From the NCBI GenBank assembly GCA_002633025.1, contig NMRB01000217.1, positions 114,816-178,815 on the forward strand: 64,000 nt of DNA, given 5' to 3'. The notes under the pieces are model-generated. The model did no database searches and was not told the origin of the DNA. It saw only the letters and a list, made by a program, of their open reading frames with translations. Source of the DNA: Notospermus geniculatus. Its lineage: Eukaryota; Nemertea; Pilidiophora; Heteronemertea; Lineidae. The translations under genes and the position numbers were made by a program. This document shows positions 34,035 to 45,920 of the stretch, one piece after another. The first letter of the stretch is position 1, and every line of letters starts with the position of its first letter.

Positions 34035-35470
34035 ATGATTTTGATCAAGGCAGTCAACATTGCCGTCCATCAATTCACGCATGTCGCATGTTCTACATCA
34101 ACCAGACACACGGATGTACAATATTTCGCCAATAAGTAATAACGGTCAATGGATGTGACATCATTTTTCAATTCCTTTACACAAGTGTTAGATAACTCAT
34201 GAAAGTCTTGCGTTCAAAAACTACCTAACACCGAGTCACAATCTTATCGGCTGAATTGCTTCTTGAATAAATATGTATTTGACACCTGTGCATGCCGATA
34301 ACAGTCTTGTTCAAATATCTTCAAGCCGCCGCGTCCTTTTAGAAGTGATTTTATGTTTGATAGACCAATGAATGTCCAAACAAACACGGATGACCCTCAG
34401 CGGTATATCACCTTGGGTATGAATTCCTGTCATAGACGTGTTACTGCCCTCCAAATGCCCCGTGAGCAGGAGTCGGCCTTCCGAAGGAACCTTTCAAGTT
34501 GCCTTCCATTTTCAAGTAATGTACAGTGAAAATGCAAATTAAACATCACGTGATACACATCTGTTGATGACGAAGTACGCAAATACGTCATCATTCATTG
34601 CTTTCATTCTGGGTACTGTCGAACTCGGTGCAACATTTCTGCACTAATGCACCAATGTATTCTTTCCATTCGACATTGACGGTTTGTTGTTCCACAACCG
34701 GAAGTCGTCACAAACCGGAACAAGCAGCTGACCTATAGGTGGCAATTCTTGAAAAAAGACACAGAAGTACTGGTACCCCCATTGTTCTTCAGAACTCTAA
34801 TAAAAAAACGTTATTTTCTGTTTGTTTCTCTGACAGATGGAACTAACACATTCTGTATGGTAAGATCGTGATTGATTCTAAAGCAATTTAATAACGGGGA
34901 CGAGGTTTGGGATCGGTACTTTTGAAGTCTCTCATGAGAGGTAACAGCTCTTCCTTTAAACGCTCACACTCACGATTTTTCGTGTTTCTTTCCCGATCTT
35001 GCTAGACACAGCGGCACCATTGAATTGATAAATGACTCAGCGCTTGATGACACTGGTCGTCATTGCTGTCACCAATACCAGGTTCTTGTCATATCTGGGT
35101 TAGGCAAACACAAGCCGGGCCACCTGGCCGGGCAACCCCCAGTAGGCGCACAATCGGCTCGCTCTAACATGACAACACACAATCAAATATGAGATTTATA
35201 AGCAAATGTTTTGGCATTGAGGGAAGTTTTATTTCAACGGTGACAAAAAGTTATGGAGGCCCGTTATAGGGGATAAATGTGAAGGAATTTCGCACGTCTT
35301 TCGGTGGACGATATTGCAATCAGTTTCGTGACTGGCAACTTCGGTGGTCCACTGTAGTTTGTTACAGCTTCATTGATCATTCTGTCCCAGTCATTGTGAA
35401 GAAGGGTCAGAGTAACGAGTACCAAAAGAGACCTAATTAGGGATGATAAATGCAAGACGGACAGGACACT
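34035..35470. other. Gene-free stretch
   Basis: The minus frame at 35264-35455 is unrecognised. No transposon ends or RNA gene were identified. Confidence 0.3.
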
Positions 35471-35971
35471 AACCGACCCTCGAAGCCAACATCTTATGAC
35501 TCTTCTTAACCAAGACTTTGGTCAAGCCCACAAAACTTAGGACAGTAACCGACCCTCGAACGCCGACAACATATGACTCTTTCTTCACCAAGACTGCCAC
35601 TGGTCAGTCCACAAAGCTTAGAAGGACAGTAACCGACCCTCGAACACCGAAAACATATGACTCTTTCCTCACCAAAACTGCCACTGGTCAGCCCACAAAG
35701 CTTAGAAGGACAGTAACCGACCGTCGAACGCCGACAACATATCACTCTTTCCTCACCAAGACTGCCATTAGTCAAGTCCAGAGAGCTTGAAGAAGGGCAG
35801 TAGGCCTAACCGACCTTCGAATGCCATCATCATGACTCCTTCCTCACCAAGACTGCCATTGGTCAGCCCAAAATGCTTAGAAGGACAGTAACCGACCCTC
35901 GAACGAAGACATCATAAAATGACTATTACCTCACCAAAACTGCCATTGGTCAAGTCCACAAAGTTTGAAGA
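35471..35971. repeat. 84-bp minisatellite, about six units (copy 1)
   Basis: The unit is CACAAAGCTTAGAAGGACAG ... CACTGGTCAG and repeats every 84 bp. Because 84 is a multiple of 3, both strands show periodic 28-residue open frames (35518-35790 plus; 35506-35775 minus). No splice-bounded exon joins them, so they are regarded as by-products. The array sits just downstream of the polyadenylation signal of the minus-strand gene and is copied again at 38000-38445. Confidence 0.9.
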
Positions 35972-36275
35972 GATGCATCATTTGGAATGGTGATGACTTC
36001 ACCACTGAGCATCTGGTAGAAGCACAGAGATCCTACCTGCCTAATGAACGATCGGACAGAGGACATGCCCAAACTACGTTGTATTACCACAGGCAGCTTC
36101 TGCCTTATTCATGTTACCAAAAGGACAACTACCTAGATGGGTCCACAACTTTAGCATACCAGCCGAAAGGGCAACATGAGACATGATATTGAGTCAGTCA
36201 ATACCCAAAAGAATGAAAGCCAATAAAGAGAAAAAGTTTGCTTCGTTTACCGATTAAGGACTTTCACTGCATCTA

Positions 36276-36281
36276 TTTATT
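36276..36281 (-). terminator. AATAAA polyadenylation signal, copy 1 gene
   Basis: On the minus strand TTTTTAATAAATAG lies about 64 nt beyond the stop codon at 36345. The same AATAAA is kept in copy 2 (38773-38778) although the bases around it differ. Confidence 0.55.
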
Positions 36282-36344
36282 AAAAAGTCCAAACTGCATA
36301 TTCGCATGGCATCAATGACGCAGTAAACTGAATTCTGTAAAAGC

Positions 36345-36505
36345 CTATATCAACAATAGTTGGCACTTGTTGTCCTGAGAGTTTTCAAGAACTTTAAGAA
36401 GTTCAAGGGTCCACTGTGAAGTGTACTTCAACGTAGATATGTAGGGGGATGGGAATCCTTCAAATGCTGGTAGATTTAAGATGCATACCCCCACTGGTAA
36501 GCGAA
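36345..36505 (-). CDS. Unknown gene, terminal coding exon (copy 1)
   Basis: On the minus strand, a TGCTGTAG acceptor is followed by a 53-residue open frame (beginning RLPVGVCILNLPAFEGFPSP, ending LENSQDNKCQLLLI) and a TAG stop, then AATAAA. All 161 bases are identical to copy 2 (38842-39002), whereas sequence on both sides differs by several indels within about 60 bp. Conservation that coincides with an ORF points to coding constraint. The first two bases complete the codon left by the 37140-37213 exon. Family not recognised. An antisense exon is a weaker alternative, since GGTAAGCG at 36496-36503 on the plus strand is also donor-like. Confidence 0.5.
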
Positions 36506-37139
36506 CTACAGCATTGGACGTCGACGAGCTATACACCAAGATATAAACAGCGGAATCCGTTTACAAGGGACAGCTTGCGAAAATACTGCCAACATGTCCG
36601 TATTCTTGAGGTATCCTGAATACAGGGATATCGCGATTGATAATTCAACTGCCCTTTGACCATGGCCAAAATTTCCACCTTGACAGGGGTGACAGGAATC
36701 CAAGTACCCATGGAATCAAAGTCCGGTCTTATTGTTCAGCGAGGGATTAGAATAGTATGGCTGTAGAGACCATGACCATTCGAATACAACATTACAATAG
36801 CGGGCTACTGTTCGGCGGACTTACATTCCTAGGACGTTGATTCCTGTCACACATTGCTGAAATTTTTCACTCCAAATAGCGTAATCAGCCAACTTTGCAT
36901 TTCACCCTCAGTCTCTCCAGAAACCTTTCTGAGAACTGAAGAGCCGCTCTCAATCGCTTGATCCTTGCAAAACTTTCCAAAGCAATGCCAATAGTGAGCA
37001 ATTTTGGCAGGTGGAAGGATTGTGATTTCAAGCATTATGATGTCATCAGGCTTACTTAGCGACGTAATAGGGAACGCCCATTGTTGGGATATTCATGTGA
37101 AACAAACGTAATCCGCCTAAATGGTAAAGAATTACTTAC

Positions 37140-37213
37140 AAAGACAGAATAAAGGGAATGCAAGGTCCACTGACGGCCAAAGATTTGAAGAGGAATGGCA
37201 AGGCACTGCCAAT
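37140..37213 (-). CDS. Unknown gene, penultimate exon (copy 1)
   Basis: A 74-bp exon sits between GGGTTTTGCAG (acceptor) and TTT|GTAAGTAATTC (near-ideal donor). It continues the frame of 37309-37472: its first base completes Arg and the frame LAVPCHSSSNLWPSVDLAFP follows, leaving one base at the end that fits the terminal exon. Copy 2 (39487-39560) differs at one base. The other two frames are also open over this length, so the phase argument carries the call, not composition. Confidence 0.5.
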
Positions 37214-37308
37214 CTGCAAAACCCAATTACATGTACCATTTTCCTGCCATGCGACCGAGGTTTTGGTGTAACGCTTGACATTGCACTGTGATTGTATTCG
37301 TCCCCTAC

Positions 37309-37472
37309 CTTTTGAGCAGTACCTCATCAGGGTTCCCTGAACCATCCTTTCCCAATCGTACGGTAGGCCCGACCCTGACGTCACTGTACGTATCAGAAAG
37401 CATCGCTGTGAGATCCAAGTCTAATCCAAAGACTGTGGTGGGTAACTGGACATCGTTGTCCGTATCTTTCAC
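37309..37472 (-). CDS. Unknown gene, upstream exon (copy 1)
   Basis: The acceptor is CGTTCTTTAG|GTG and the donor AAAAG|GTAGGGG. The frame begins VKDTDNDVQLPTTVFGLDLD and includes TAMLSDTYSDVRVGPTVRLG and KDGSGNPDEVLLK; it is hydrophilic and rich in Asp, Val and Gly, like an extracellular beta-sandwich, but I cannot name the domain. The exon ends in phase 2. Against copy 2 (39645-39814) there are six substitutions, three of them synonymous, and one 6-bp in-frame length change. In copy 2 the acceptor AG is GG. The 5' part of the gene lies above 37472 and was not found. Confidence 0.55.
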
Positions 37473-37998
37473 CTAAAGAACGTGCCGGAGTTCCCAGTAT
37501 GTAACAATAAGAACAACGGACCCAGAGAGTAAACAAAAATGAGGGTCATTTGGGGCTGGGGTCCAATTTTTAAGGTTTGCTGAAATGTCAAATGCATGTT
37601 GTATTGCGTCATTATTATGTAGAATAGCATTGCCCCAGGAATCTCTGCTGTGTTCAAATATCAATCAGCAATTACTGTTAACGAACGGTGCGGGAGAAAG
37701 TTTGGTTTTATTCCTCCAAGGTTAAACAAATCATCAAGTTAGTGTAATTGATACATTCTCGCTGCCGCCATGTAAGACACGTTGGCCCGTCATTGCGCAA
37801 CACCAGCATCAAAAATCGCCAAAACTGATTAAGAAGTGTGCCACCAATTTTAGACCCTTATTTGTATAAGAAGCATTCATTATCTTTGGTAGTTAGTTCT
37901 TATTGGCTCACTAAGTGACCCTTATTTTCATGTCAGATTTGATCGTTTCCAATCAATTGTGGATTCCTGTCTTGTTTTTCAAATCTAATGGCGCCCTT

Positions 37999-37999
37999 N
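37999..37999. other. Single N at a duplication junction
   Basis: Copy 1 stops at GCGCCCTT just before this N, while copy 2 continues past the same point (GCGCCCTTATGCCTATAG, 40321-40338) into unique sequence. Confidence 0.95.
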
Positions 38000-38445
38000 C
38001 CACAAAGCTTAGAAGGACAGTAACCGACCCACGAACGCCGACAACATATCACTCTTTCCTCACCAAGACTGCCACTGGTCAGTCCACAAAGCTTAGAAGG
38101 ACAGTAACCGACCCTCGAACGCCGACAACATATGACTCTTTCCTCACCAAAACTGCCACTGGTCAAGTCGACAGAGCTTAAAGAAGGGCAGTAACCGACC
38201 CTTGCCCTTGAACGCCGACAACATATGACTCGTTCCTCACCAAGACTGCCATTGGTCAAGTCCACAGAGCTTGAGGTTGAAGAAGGACAGCAACCGACTC
38301 CTTCCTCGCCATCATGACTCCTTCCTCGCCAAGACTGCCATTGGTCAGCCCACAATGCTCAGAAGGACAGTAACCGACCCTCGAACGAAGACACCATAAA
38401 ATGACTTCCTCACCACTGCCATTGGTCAAGTCCACAAAGTTTGAA
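38000..38445. repeat. 84-bp minisatellite (copy 2)
   Basis: Same unit as 35471-35971, with irregular members (TTGCCCTTGAACGCC, GAGCTTGAGGTTGAAGAAGG) and a different arrangement of variant units, as expected for an unstable array in two haplotypes. Confidence 0.9.
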
Positions 38446-38772
38446 GAGATGCAGCATTTGGAACGGTGATGACTTTTCACAGCATCTCAAAGCATAGAGA
38501 TCTTACCTGCCAAATGAAAGATCGGACAGAGGACATGCCCAAACCACGTTGTATTACCACAGGCAGCTTCTGCCTACTCATGTTACCAAAAGGACAACTA
38601 CCTAGATGGGTCCACAACATTAGCATACCAGCCGAAACGGCAACATGAGACATGATGTTGAGTCAGCCCTGGAGGAATTAAGAGTCAGCCAATACCCAAA
38701 AGAATGGAACTCAATAAAGAGAAAAAGGTTGCTTCCTTTACCATGTTTACCGATTAAGTAATTTCACTGATT

Positions 38773-39814
38773 TTTATTAAAAAGTCCAAACTGCATATTC
38801 GCATGGCATCAATGACGCAGTAAACTGAATTCTGTAAAAGCCTATATCAACAATAGTTGGCACTTGTTGTCCTGAGAGTTTTCAAGAACTTTAAGAAGTT
38901 CAAGGGTCCACTGTGAAGTGTACTTCAACGTAGATATGTAGGGGGATGGGAATCCTTCAAATGCTGGTAGATTTAAGATGCATACCCCCACTGGTAAGCG
39001 AACTGCAGCATTGAACGTCGACGAGCTACAATATATATATTAAAGAGCGGAATCCGTTTACAAGGGACAGCTTTCGAAAATACTGCCAAGGCGTCCGTAT
39101 TTTAGAGGTATGCTGAATAGAGGGATACCGCGATTGATAATTCAACTGCCCTTGGAAGAGGTCGTACCATATCACACTATGGTCAAAATTTCCACCCTGA
39201 CCGGTATTGCTGAAATTATTCACTTCAAATAGCGTGATCAGCCAACTTTGCACTTCACCCCAGTCTCTCCAGAAACCTTTCTGGGGAACTCAAGAAGCCG
39301 CTCTTTATCACTTGATCCTTGCAACACTTTCCAAAGCAAAATGCCAATAGTGGACAACTTCGGCTTGTGGAAGTATGATTTCATGCATTATGATGTCATC
39401 AGGCTTACTTAGCACGTTAGGGAACACTTGCTGGGATATTCGTGTGAAACAAACGTAATCCGCCTAAATGGTAAAGAATTACTTACAAAGACAGAATAAA
39501 GGGAATGCAAGGTCCAATGACGGCCAAAGATTTGAAGAGGAATGGCAAGGCACTGCCAATCTGCAAAACCCAATTACCATTTTCATGCTATGCAGGTTAT
39601 GGTGTAACGCTTGACATTGCACTGTGATTGTGTTGGTCCCCTACCTTTTGAGCAGTACCTCATCAGGGTTACCTGAACCATCCTTTCCCGATCGTACGGT
39701 AGGCCCGACCCTGACGTCACTGTATGTATCGGAAAGCATCGCTGTGAGATCCAATATAAGTCTAAATCCAAAGACTGTATTGGGTAACTGGACATCGTTG
39801 TCCGTATCTTTCAC
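38773..39814 (-). pseudogene. Unknown gene, copy 2 (allele or damaged paralogue)
   Basis: Exons correspond to 39645-39814, 39487-39560 and 38842-39002, with AATAAA at 38773-38778. The last exon is identical to copy 1 and the middle one differs at one base. The first exon is open but its acceptor AG is changed to GG, so it would have to use an AG 7 nt inside (GTGAAAG|ATACG), which shifts the frame, or be skipped. It may be a non-functional allele, a sequencing error or a true paralogue; the sequence alone does not decide. Confidence 0.4.
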
Positions 39815-40328
39815 CCAAAGAACGTGCCGGAGTTTAAGTGTGAAGCAATGACAACAACGGACCCAGAGAGTAAACACAAATGAGGGTCATTTGGGGCTGA
39901 GGTCCAATTTTTAAGGTTCATTTGCTGATGTCAAATCGGGTGTCAAATGCATGTTGTGTTGCGTCATCATGATGTAAAGAATAGCATTGCCCAGGGATCT
40001 CTGCTGTGTTCAAATATCAATCAGCAATTACTGTTAACGAACTGTGCGGGAGAAAGTTAAACAAATCATCAAGTTTGTAATTGATATATCCTTGTTGCCG
40101 CCATGTAAGACACGTTGGCCCGTCATTGCACAACACCAGCATCAAAAATCGCCAAAACTGATTAAGAAGTGTGCCACCAATTTTAGACCCTTATTTGTAT
40201 AAGAAGCATTCATTATCTTTGGTAGTTAGTTCTTATTGGCTCACTAAGTGACCCTTATCATGTCAGATTTGGTCGTTTCCAATCAATTGTGGAGTCCTGT
40301 CTTGTTTTTCAAATCTAATGGCGCCCTT

Positions 40329-41313
40329 ATGCCTATAGACGTTGCCAAAAAATCACAGCAGCCATATTAAGGCTCACTGAAGTTGTGCTACAAGTGTCCA
40401 ATGGTGCTCAAATTCTGAGAGGGAATACACTGGGTGCAAAGACAGCCGCTCGGATGCAAGTTTACAGATGCCTCATTGACTTTTCAGTTTTTTACAAAGA
40501 AAACACAGATACAGGAACACCCCGCCAGTCAGGCAAGCGATCACTCGCCCTCCCTCCTCTTCCATCTCCTCACCGACTCATGTAATGGTCACCTTAATTG
40601 CTGATTCACAGTAGCCCGCCTGAGGGCGATATTATGACTATCGTTAAGATATAATTAAACCCCAAGATAAAGTCACCATATCAATTAAGAATTCATGGAT
40701 CACCCTCCCTTTTGAAACACTAATCTGGGGTCAGTTTCCCCGCGGCAGTAATTAGGCGTTATCCACGACCATACGCCTTTCCTTCAAATCTCCTTACGCG
40801 CTAATGAATTGTATAATTGCGTCCGACAATCGATTCTTTTTATATCCGACAATTGGTCTTTTGTGTTCAAGTGGTCTCCTTCAGATTGTGAGAGTTATGA
40901 TAGCGGACTCTCACACGAGATTTGCTATGCTAACGAGATCTCAGCGGGAGTGATTTCATAACAAGATATTTGTATGGTTAGCATCATTTTCTAGTCTAGC
41001 AGCCACGCGGTTCCAAACGTGTCACCACAATGTGAAATAATGTTCATACCTTCTGATTACGCACAGATGCTGCCGAACAGATTTGTTGTTTTTTTCCAGA
41101 ATTACACTCTTGATTTATAGTGGCATATAAGATAGGCCTACAATTTAATGTAAAAGTGGTCATGTCCACTTATTCAGTGTCATGAGGGACGCGTTCTTCA
41201 AAGTTCTGTCCAATCTCCAATGCAGAGGTCAGACGGTTTCAGGAACATCATAAAATGCGGAACGACACGGCACTACGGAAGAGTTTGAGTTCTGTCTTCA
41301 GTTATCTAATTAC
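40329..41313. other. Gene-free stretch, unique sequence
   Basis: On the minus-strand gene's upstream side. The plus frame at 40385-40585 is unrecognised. An AATTAAGAATTCATGGATC and CAATCGATTC-containing stretch (40680-40870) has the look of non-coding regulatory DNA but no decisive motif. Confidence 0.3.
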
Positions 41314-41498
41314 TACGGAAGCCGATTAGTGCCATGTGAAATTATTTTTTATTTCGTAATTACGAGATAGCTAAGTCGTACAATGTAATTACGAGATGTT
41401 AAGTCGTAATTACGAGATGTTAAGTCGTAAATACGAGACGCTATGTCGTAATTACGAGATAAAAAAATAATTTCACATGGCACTAATCGGCTTCCGTA
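41314..41498. mobile_element. MITE with internal TCGTAATTACGAGAT tandem repeats
   Basis: TACGGAAGCCGATTAGTGCC and its inverse GGCACTAATCGGCTTCCGTA bound the element, with GATGTTAAGTCGTAATTACG units repeated inside. Direct AATTAC lies on both sides (41308-41313 and 41499-41504), a probable 6-bp target duplication. Each internal unit holds the palindrome CGTAATTACG. Confidence 0.88.
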
Positions 41499-41504
41499 AA
41501 TTAC

Positions 41505-44500
41505 CGATGTCCCTCACACATGTCAGGCAACTACGCGAAAAAGACTTCATATCCCAAACAAAGTACTCTCTTCAGAATATGAATGATTTGTCTGTGATCT
41601 ATATTCTTGACTGAATTTGGTAATTGTCAAACTGTAGTTTTTCACCGTCAAATTCCATACTCCTTTGTTCATATCGTTTGAAACTCTTCTGTTTAACTTA
41701 TGCTTAACATATGGTTAAAACAAGGCAAAGAAGCGAGCAGTTTGAAGGTGTTAAAACGCCATATTGTGGCCGAGTCGTAAGGATTTATAATTGCGACGAA
41801 TGAATTATGAGATATTTCAAATTTTTTATCTCGAGTTTTGCATTATCTTTCCAGCCTGTACCCATTATCCTCATGATATTTGATACCATTTGAAAACTGT
41901 TTTCAAACCAGTTGGTCAGATCAAAGATACTTCTTATAATTGTCTTCCTTCACAATGGGAAACTGGCATCAAAGACCAACGCCACACAATACAGAGTCTG
42001 CTGCCTCCTTTGTAATATAATACTACTTGATGCTTCGGTTGTGCAATTGTTTCTTTAATCCTATTAACACATTTTATTGTTGAGGAGAAATAGTTCTATG
42101 ACACTTGATTTTTTATTATGACGGATAAAAATACCCATTTACATCTACTCTCCAACGTTCACTACCTAAAAAGCAAAATCCGAAAATTGCGCTCGGATCA
42201 GCGACATATTGAGTCAATCGACCATGACCCTGTTGATTTAGACGCTCTCCTATGTCGGAGGAGAGGAAGTCGATTGTTTTCGTTGAGCAGACGACAAAAG
42301 CTTGGAGAGTACCTCGTTAAGTCGAAACGGAAATTTCATTAAAAAGCCTGAAAGTCACCCGTGTAAAACAAGCGTTCGAACTGGATTTTGTTTCGACTCG
42401 TTTTATCTCGCTATCATTTTCAGTGTCACGCATGAGCGACAGAGCCTGAAATCATTTCCAGGGATTAACAATACCCTGTTGTTTTACTGCACTTGTACAT
42501 TAAATGTCGTATAAAAACATCATTTGGCCCTAAAATAGACAGTCACTGATCTGAATAGAGTGTGATCGGGCACATAAAAAGGGCTTCCCCTGTTGACTTG
42601 TACAGCGAAATGTCTTTTGAGTTACCCAACTGTANACCTTTGACACCGCCCCTCGAAACCTGACACCGTTAGGACGGCACTTCCGGTAATGCCATCGTCT
42701 AGCATGTCATGATCCCGCGGAGGCAGGGCCCGAGGCGACAGCGAATTGCACTCAATTGTGATGTAAAATGGTTTAATCACTGAAGTAGCCATCAGGTCCT
42801 GGACCTTCGATGATCGTACAATACAAATCCCATTCTAAGTGTGAAAGAAACACAATGAAAATCAATACGCCTCTTTTCAAGATCCGCTGTATTCAAGTCG
42901 ATGGTATTGTTCAAGACAAGTGTTTTAGTTTAAGCCTTGATTTACATGAATTTTAGATTTGAGAGGACTTAACCAGTGATTTATAAGATAATAATGTACT
43001 AAACCCAATGAGGTGTAAAATAATGCTTTATGCTATTTCATTGTTGACGTTGTGTATGAAGCTATCAATAATGATGTGATCAGTTGCTGCTTTGTGGGAC
43101 ACTTCCGGTTTGTAACTTTACCTTCTTTTTGCATTTTTCTGGTGGACGAAATTCTTTAGCCTAGGTTCTGCATGTGGCAAGCTCTTTTGGGGCATAGTCA
43201 GTTTTGATTTAACCCACCATCGCCAAAATGAAAATGTCAAATTCAGCCAAATTCTTTTCTTAAACTTTCAGCCAATGCGAGGACATCAAGGGTCAAGATG
43301 GCCGACCTCACCGACACCATCATCGCACCATTTCCATATCTGCCGTGACCAGTCCACCATCGGTCAAAGTATCAACCTTCTGCAAACATTTTGCGTATTA
43401 TATGTAAATTATCTCAACGCCTATAGATCAAAGTAATTGGGAGTAATTAAAACTTGACGTGTATTAACCGAAAGTAAACTTCTTGATTGTTTTATTCAGA
43501 TTTCATGGTCTCGACCAAGGGCAGGACGGGAAATCATCAGCAAAGTAAGCTAGGAAGTACATGTACGTGTCACTTCATCTTGACCAATGGATTCAGTGCA
43601 TCGTAGGATGCATTCAGTATGTAAGATGTAGGCCTACAGTTAGATCCAGTTGATGAATCGGTTTCTAGAGGACGCCACATCAGTTGTCTAATGATCATTA
43701 TAAATAATTCTGCGGACAATCAGTGTGGCACTAGGCAGGCGGCCGGAGATAACGCCACAATGACGGGCCTCGTGTCCTAGCCAGAGGTTCGCAACACAGT
43801 TTCACCCTTTCTTAATAAAGTCATTGAAGTACATGTATTGTCTAAGCTTGGAGTCCATTTTATACATAGTTTTATGGCTTCTAATCTAAAAACCGCACCC
43901 TTGTCGTCAGATGAGAGAAAACCGTGTAGCCAACAATGGTTGATATCTGCAAAATTTACAGTGGCTCAAATTTATGACAAGGTTTTGCTGAAGTACATTT
44001 TGAGGTTAGTGCGGATTAGAGGTCAGGATGGCAGTCACTCTTGGTGATGTATCCGATGATTGAGTGATTTTGCAGAATTCTCGATCCGCTATTCTGCTCC
44101 TAAATATTGTCAAAGTGATCTCGAAACTTTTTTACATCACACAATACAGCAATTTACACAGGAAAGAAGGACAGTGAAGGACTCGGATGACACTTTGTCC
44201 GGAAACAGAAACCTGTCGTCCGGGAATCGGATCCGATTAGAACATTCGATTGTCGGATGCACCATCATGCGCAATTCGGCGCCCCTTCAGAGGGGCTGTT
44301 ATCATCAATCTTTCCTTATTATGGTCCCTACATTATCAATGTAGGGACCGTCTTGATATCACTGGGTAGGTAGGAAATTTTTATTTCTATCTTCTTCCAC
44401 ATCTCACTCAATTGGGACACGATTCCAAGAAAACCACGCAATCACTGCAAAATCAAGTAGTACCATCATATAGTCAATATTTGTATCCAGGTCTGAAAGG

Positions 44501-45920
44501 TTAGACAGTTTCAAAAAAATTAACTTACGGTGGTTTTTGAAGACTGTTTTATCCTGAAGTGATGAGGTTAAAATATTTCCCAGATTGTTTTTTTTTGTTT
44601 GCTTCGGGCTGGTACGATGGATCCGTATCCAGCTCGACCACTTTGTCCCTCCTCTGATCTCGGATCGTATTAATGACTTTGACATGTTTGATCGCACAGA
44701 ACAGAATGGTGATCAGACTCGCCTACGAATGGCTTTCTGTTCCTATGTAGGCCTACACCTTTGTTGCACCTCATGATTTGCATCATCAGGGAAGGTTGCC
44801 ATCACCTACTTCAAACGTAAAGCAAAATCCACAAATTCCCTCCCTCCCCGTAAAAGCCGCTCAGGGTTGTAGACATGTAGGCCTACCGTCTGAGATCTGC
44901 GACTCCAGTGCAGTGGTATTAATAGTTACATTTTGCCTTCATTGACATGGTATTTAGTTTGTCGTTGTAAATTAATTAATTTTATGGAACTCATTTACAG
45001 CCTTGGAGGTGTGTCATATTTCACCTCGCTGCGTCATTTCTGTCGCTGAAGTTCCCCGTGAAGTTCCAATGAACGAGTATAAACAAACGTCACGTGCAGT
45101 CGTTCACGCAAGACTCGTTCGCAAAATCCTACCCAGACATGGCACTTCATCGGAATCCTTGACTACAGATTGGCACCATTTGTACCACAGCACTGTCCCT
45201 AACTATCAGGCATGTCAGGGGGCGGGGTATTTTGGCCCAGAGTGCGATTCAGAGATTTCTAGCCGTCTCTAACCCTTCTACGATAATGGCCGTTGTCAAA
45301 ATGGACAATGCGGTCATGATGGTCTCAGGTGACTGATACAATGAGTGTTGATGGTCTCGAGTGATTAATGTGCCATGGTATTGAATAGATAGAACGCAAT
45401 AAAATGAATCACCTGAGATTGGAGAGATTTTGATGATGAATCACCTTGACTACCCTGAAAGTCAAAGTTGAAAGGGAACTGGACAAATCTATTTACCGCC
45501 CAGTTGCCCTTTATCAGCCTCTAAGTTGCACTTGATGATGCAATTTTTCCAAAAACATGTTCACTGGCGTTAAGACGATGAATGCGGTTTAGGAATTTGA
45601 CCTGCAGGCCAAATGATTGGCTACCACGGTACATGCACAACGAATGTCCTGTGACGACATTTATGCAATGAAAATGTTGAGTTTTTGAAGTTGTATGCCG
45701 GCAGTATCCCGGGGGCACTATAAACCATAAATAAAACAAACCGTAAAATAGGCTCCAATACATGTATATCATTGTCTTCATAAAGAAGTTTCATAAAGTC
45801 GTGTAATCATCAGGCAGTAGCAGCATAGGGACTAGGAAAACGCAAACACCCCCCCCCCGAGGTCACCGAAGTTTTTCATACAGATTTTGGTCCGAAAAAG
45901 GTCGCGAAAGGGCACAACGA
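41505..45920. other. Gene-free stretch, mostly unique
   Basis: A single N lies at 42635. Frames at 42118-42342, 42302-42514, 43838-44047, 44060-44344, 44404-44697 (-), 45003-45272 and 45521-45781 (-) have no confirmed domain. A 12-bp hairpin, GGTCCCTACATT/AATGTAGGGACC, is at 44324-44350. A run of about 9 C lies at 45851-45859. Confidence 0.3.

Larger units (their letters stand above)
35520..37998. repeat. 2.4 kb duplicated block, copy 1
   Basis: From the minisatellite to ...AAATCTAATGGCGCCCTT, directly before the N at 37999. Copy 2 is 38000-40328. Copies differ by many substitutions and by indels up to about 160 bp (36695-36860 is missing in copy 2). Confidence 0.93.
38000..40328. repeat. 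2.4 kb duplicated block, copy 2
   Basis: Aligns with 35520-37998. It lacks about 160 bp present in copy 1 and has its own small insertions (CCCTGGAGGAATTAAGAGTCAG about 38670, ATATATATATTAAAG about 39030). Confidence 0.93.

Noticed and set aside
36505-36730. Extra exon of the unknown gene (frame with YLKNTDMLAVFSQAVP)
   Set aside because: Copy 2 has a stop in that frame, and the phase of the neighbouring exons does not need it.
36847-37035. 62-codon minus frame between the proposed exons
   Set aside because: Copy 2 carries indels not divisible by three across it, so it is not conserved as coding; treated as intron.
45003-45300. EGF-like look (CQGAGYFGPECD, then NGRCQNGQCG in another frame)
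   Set aside because: The two pieces are in different frames separated by a stop, and the six-cysteine EGF spacing is not met. A decayed exon is possible but not supported.
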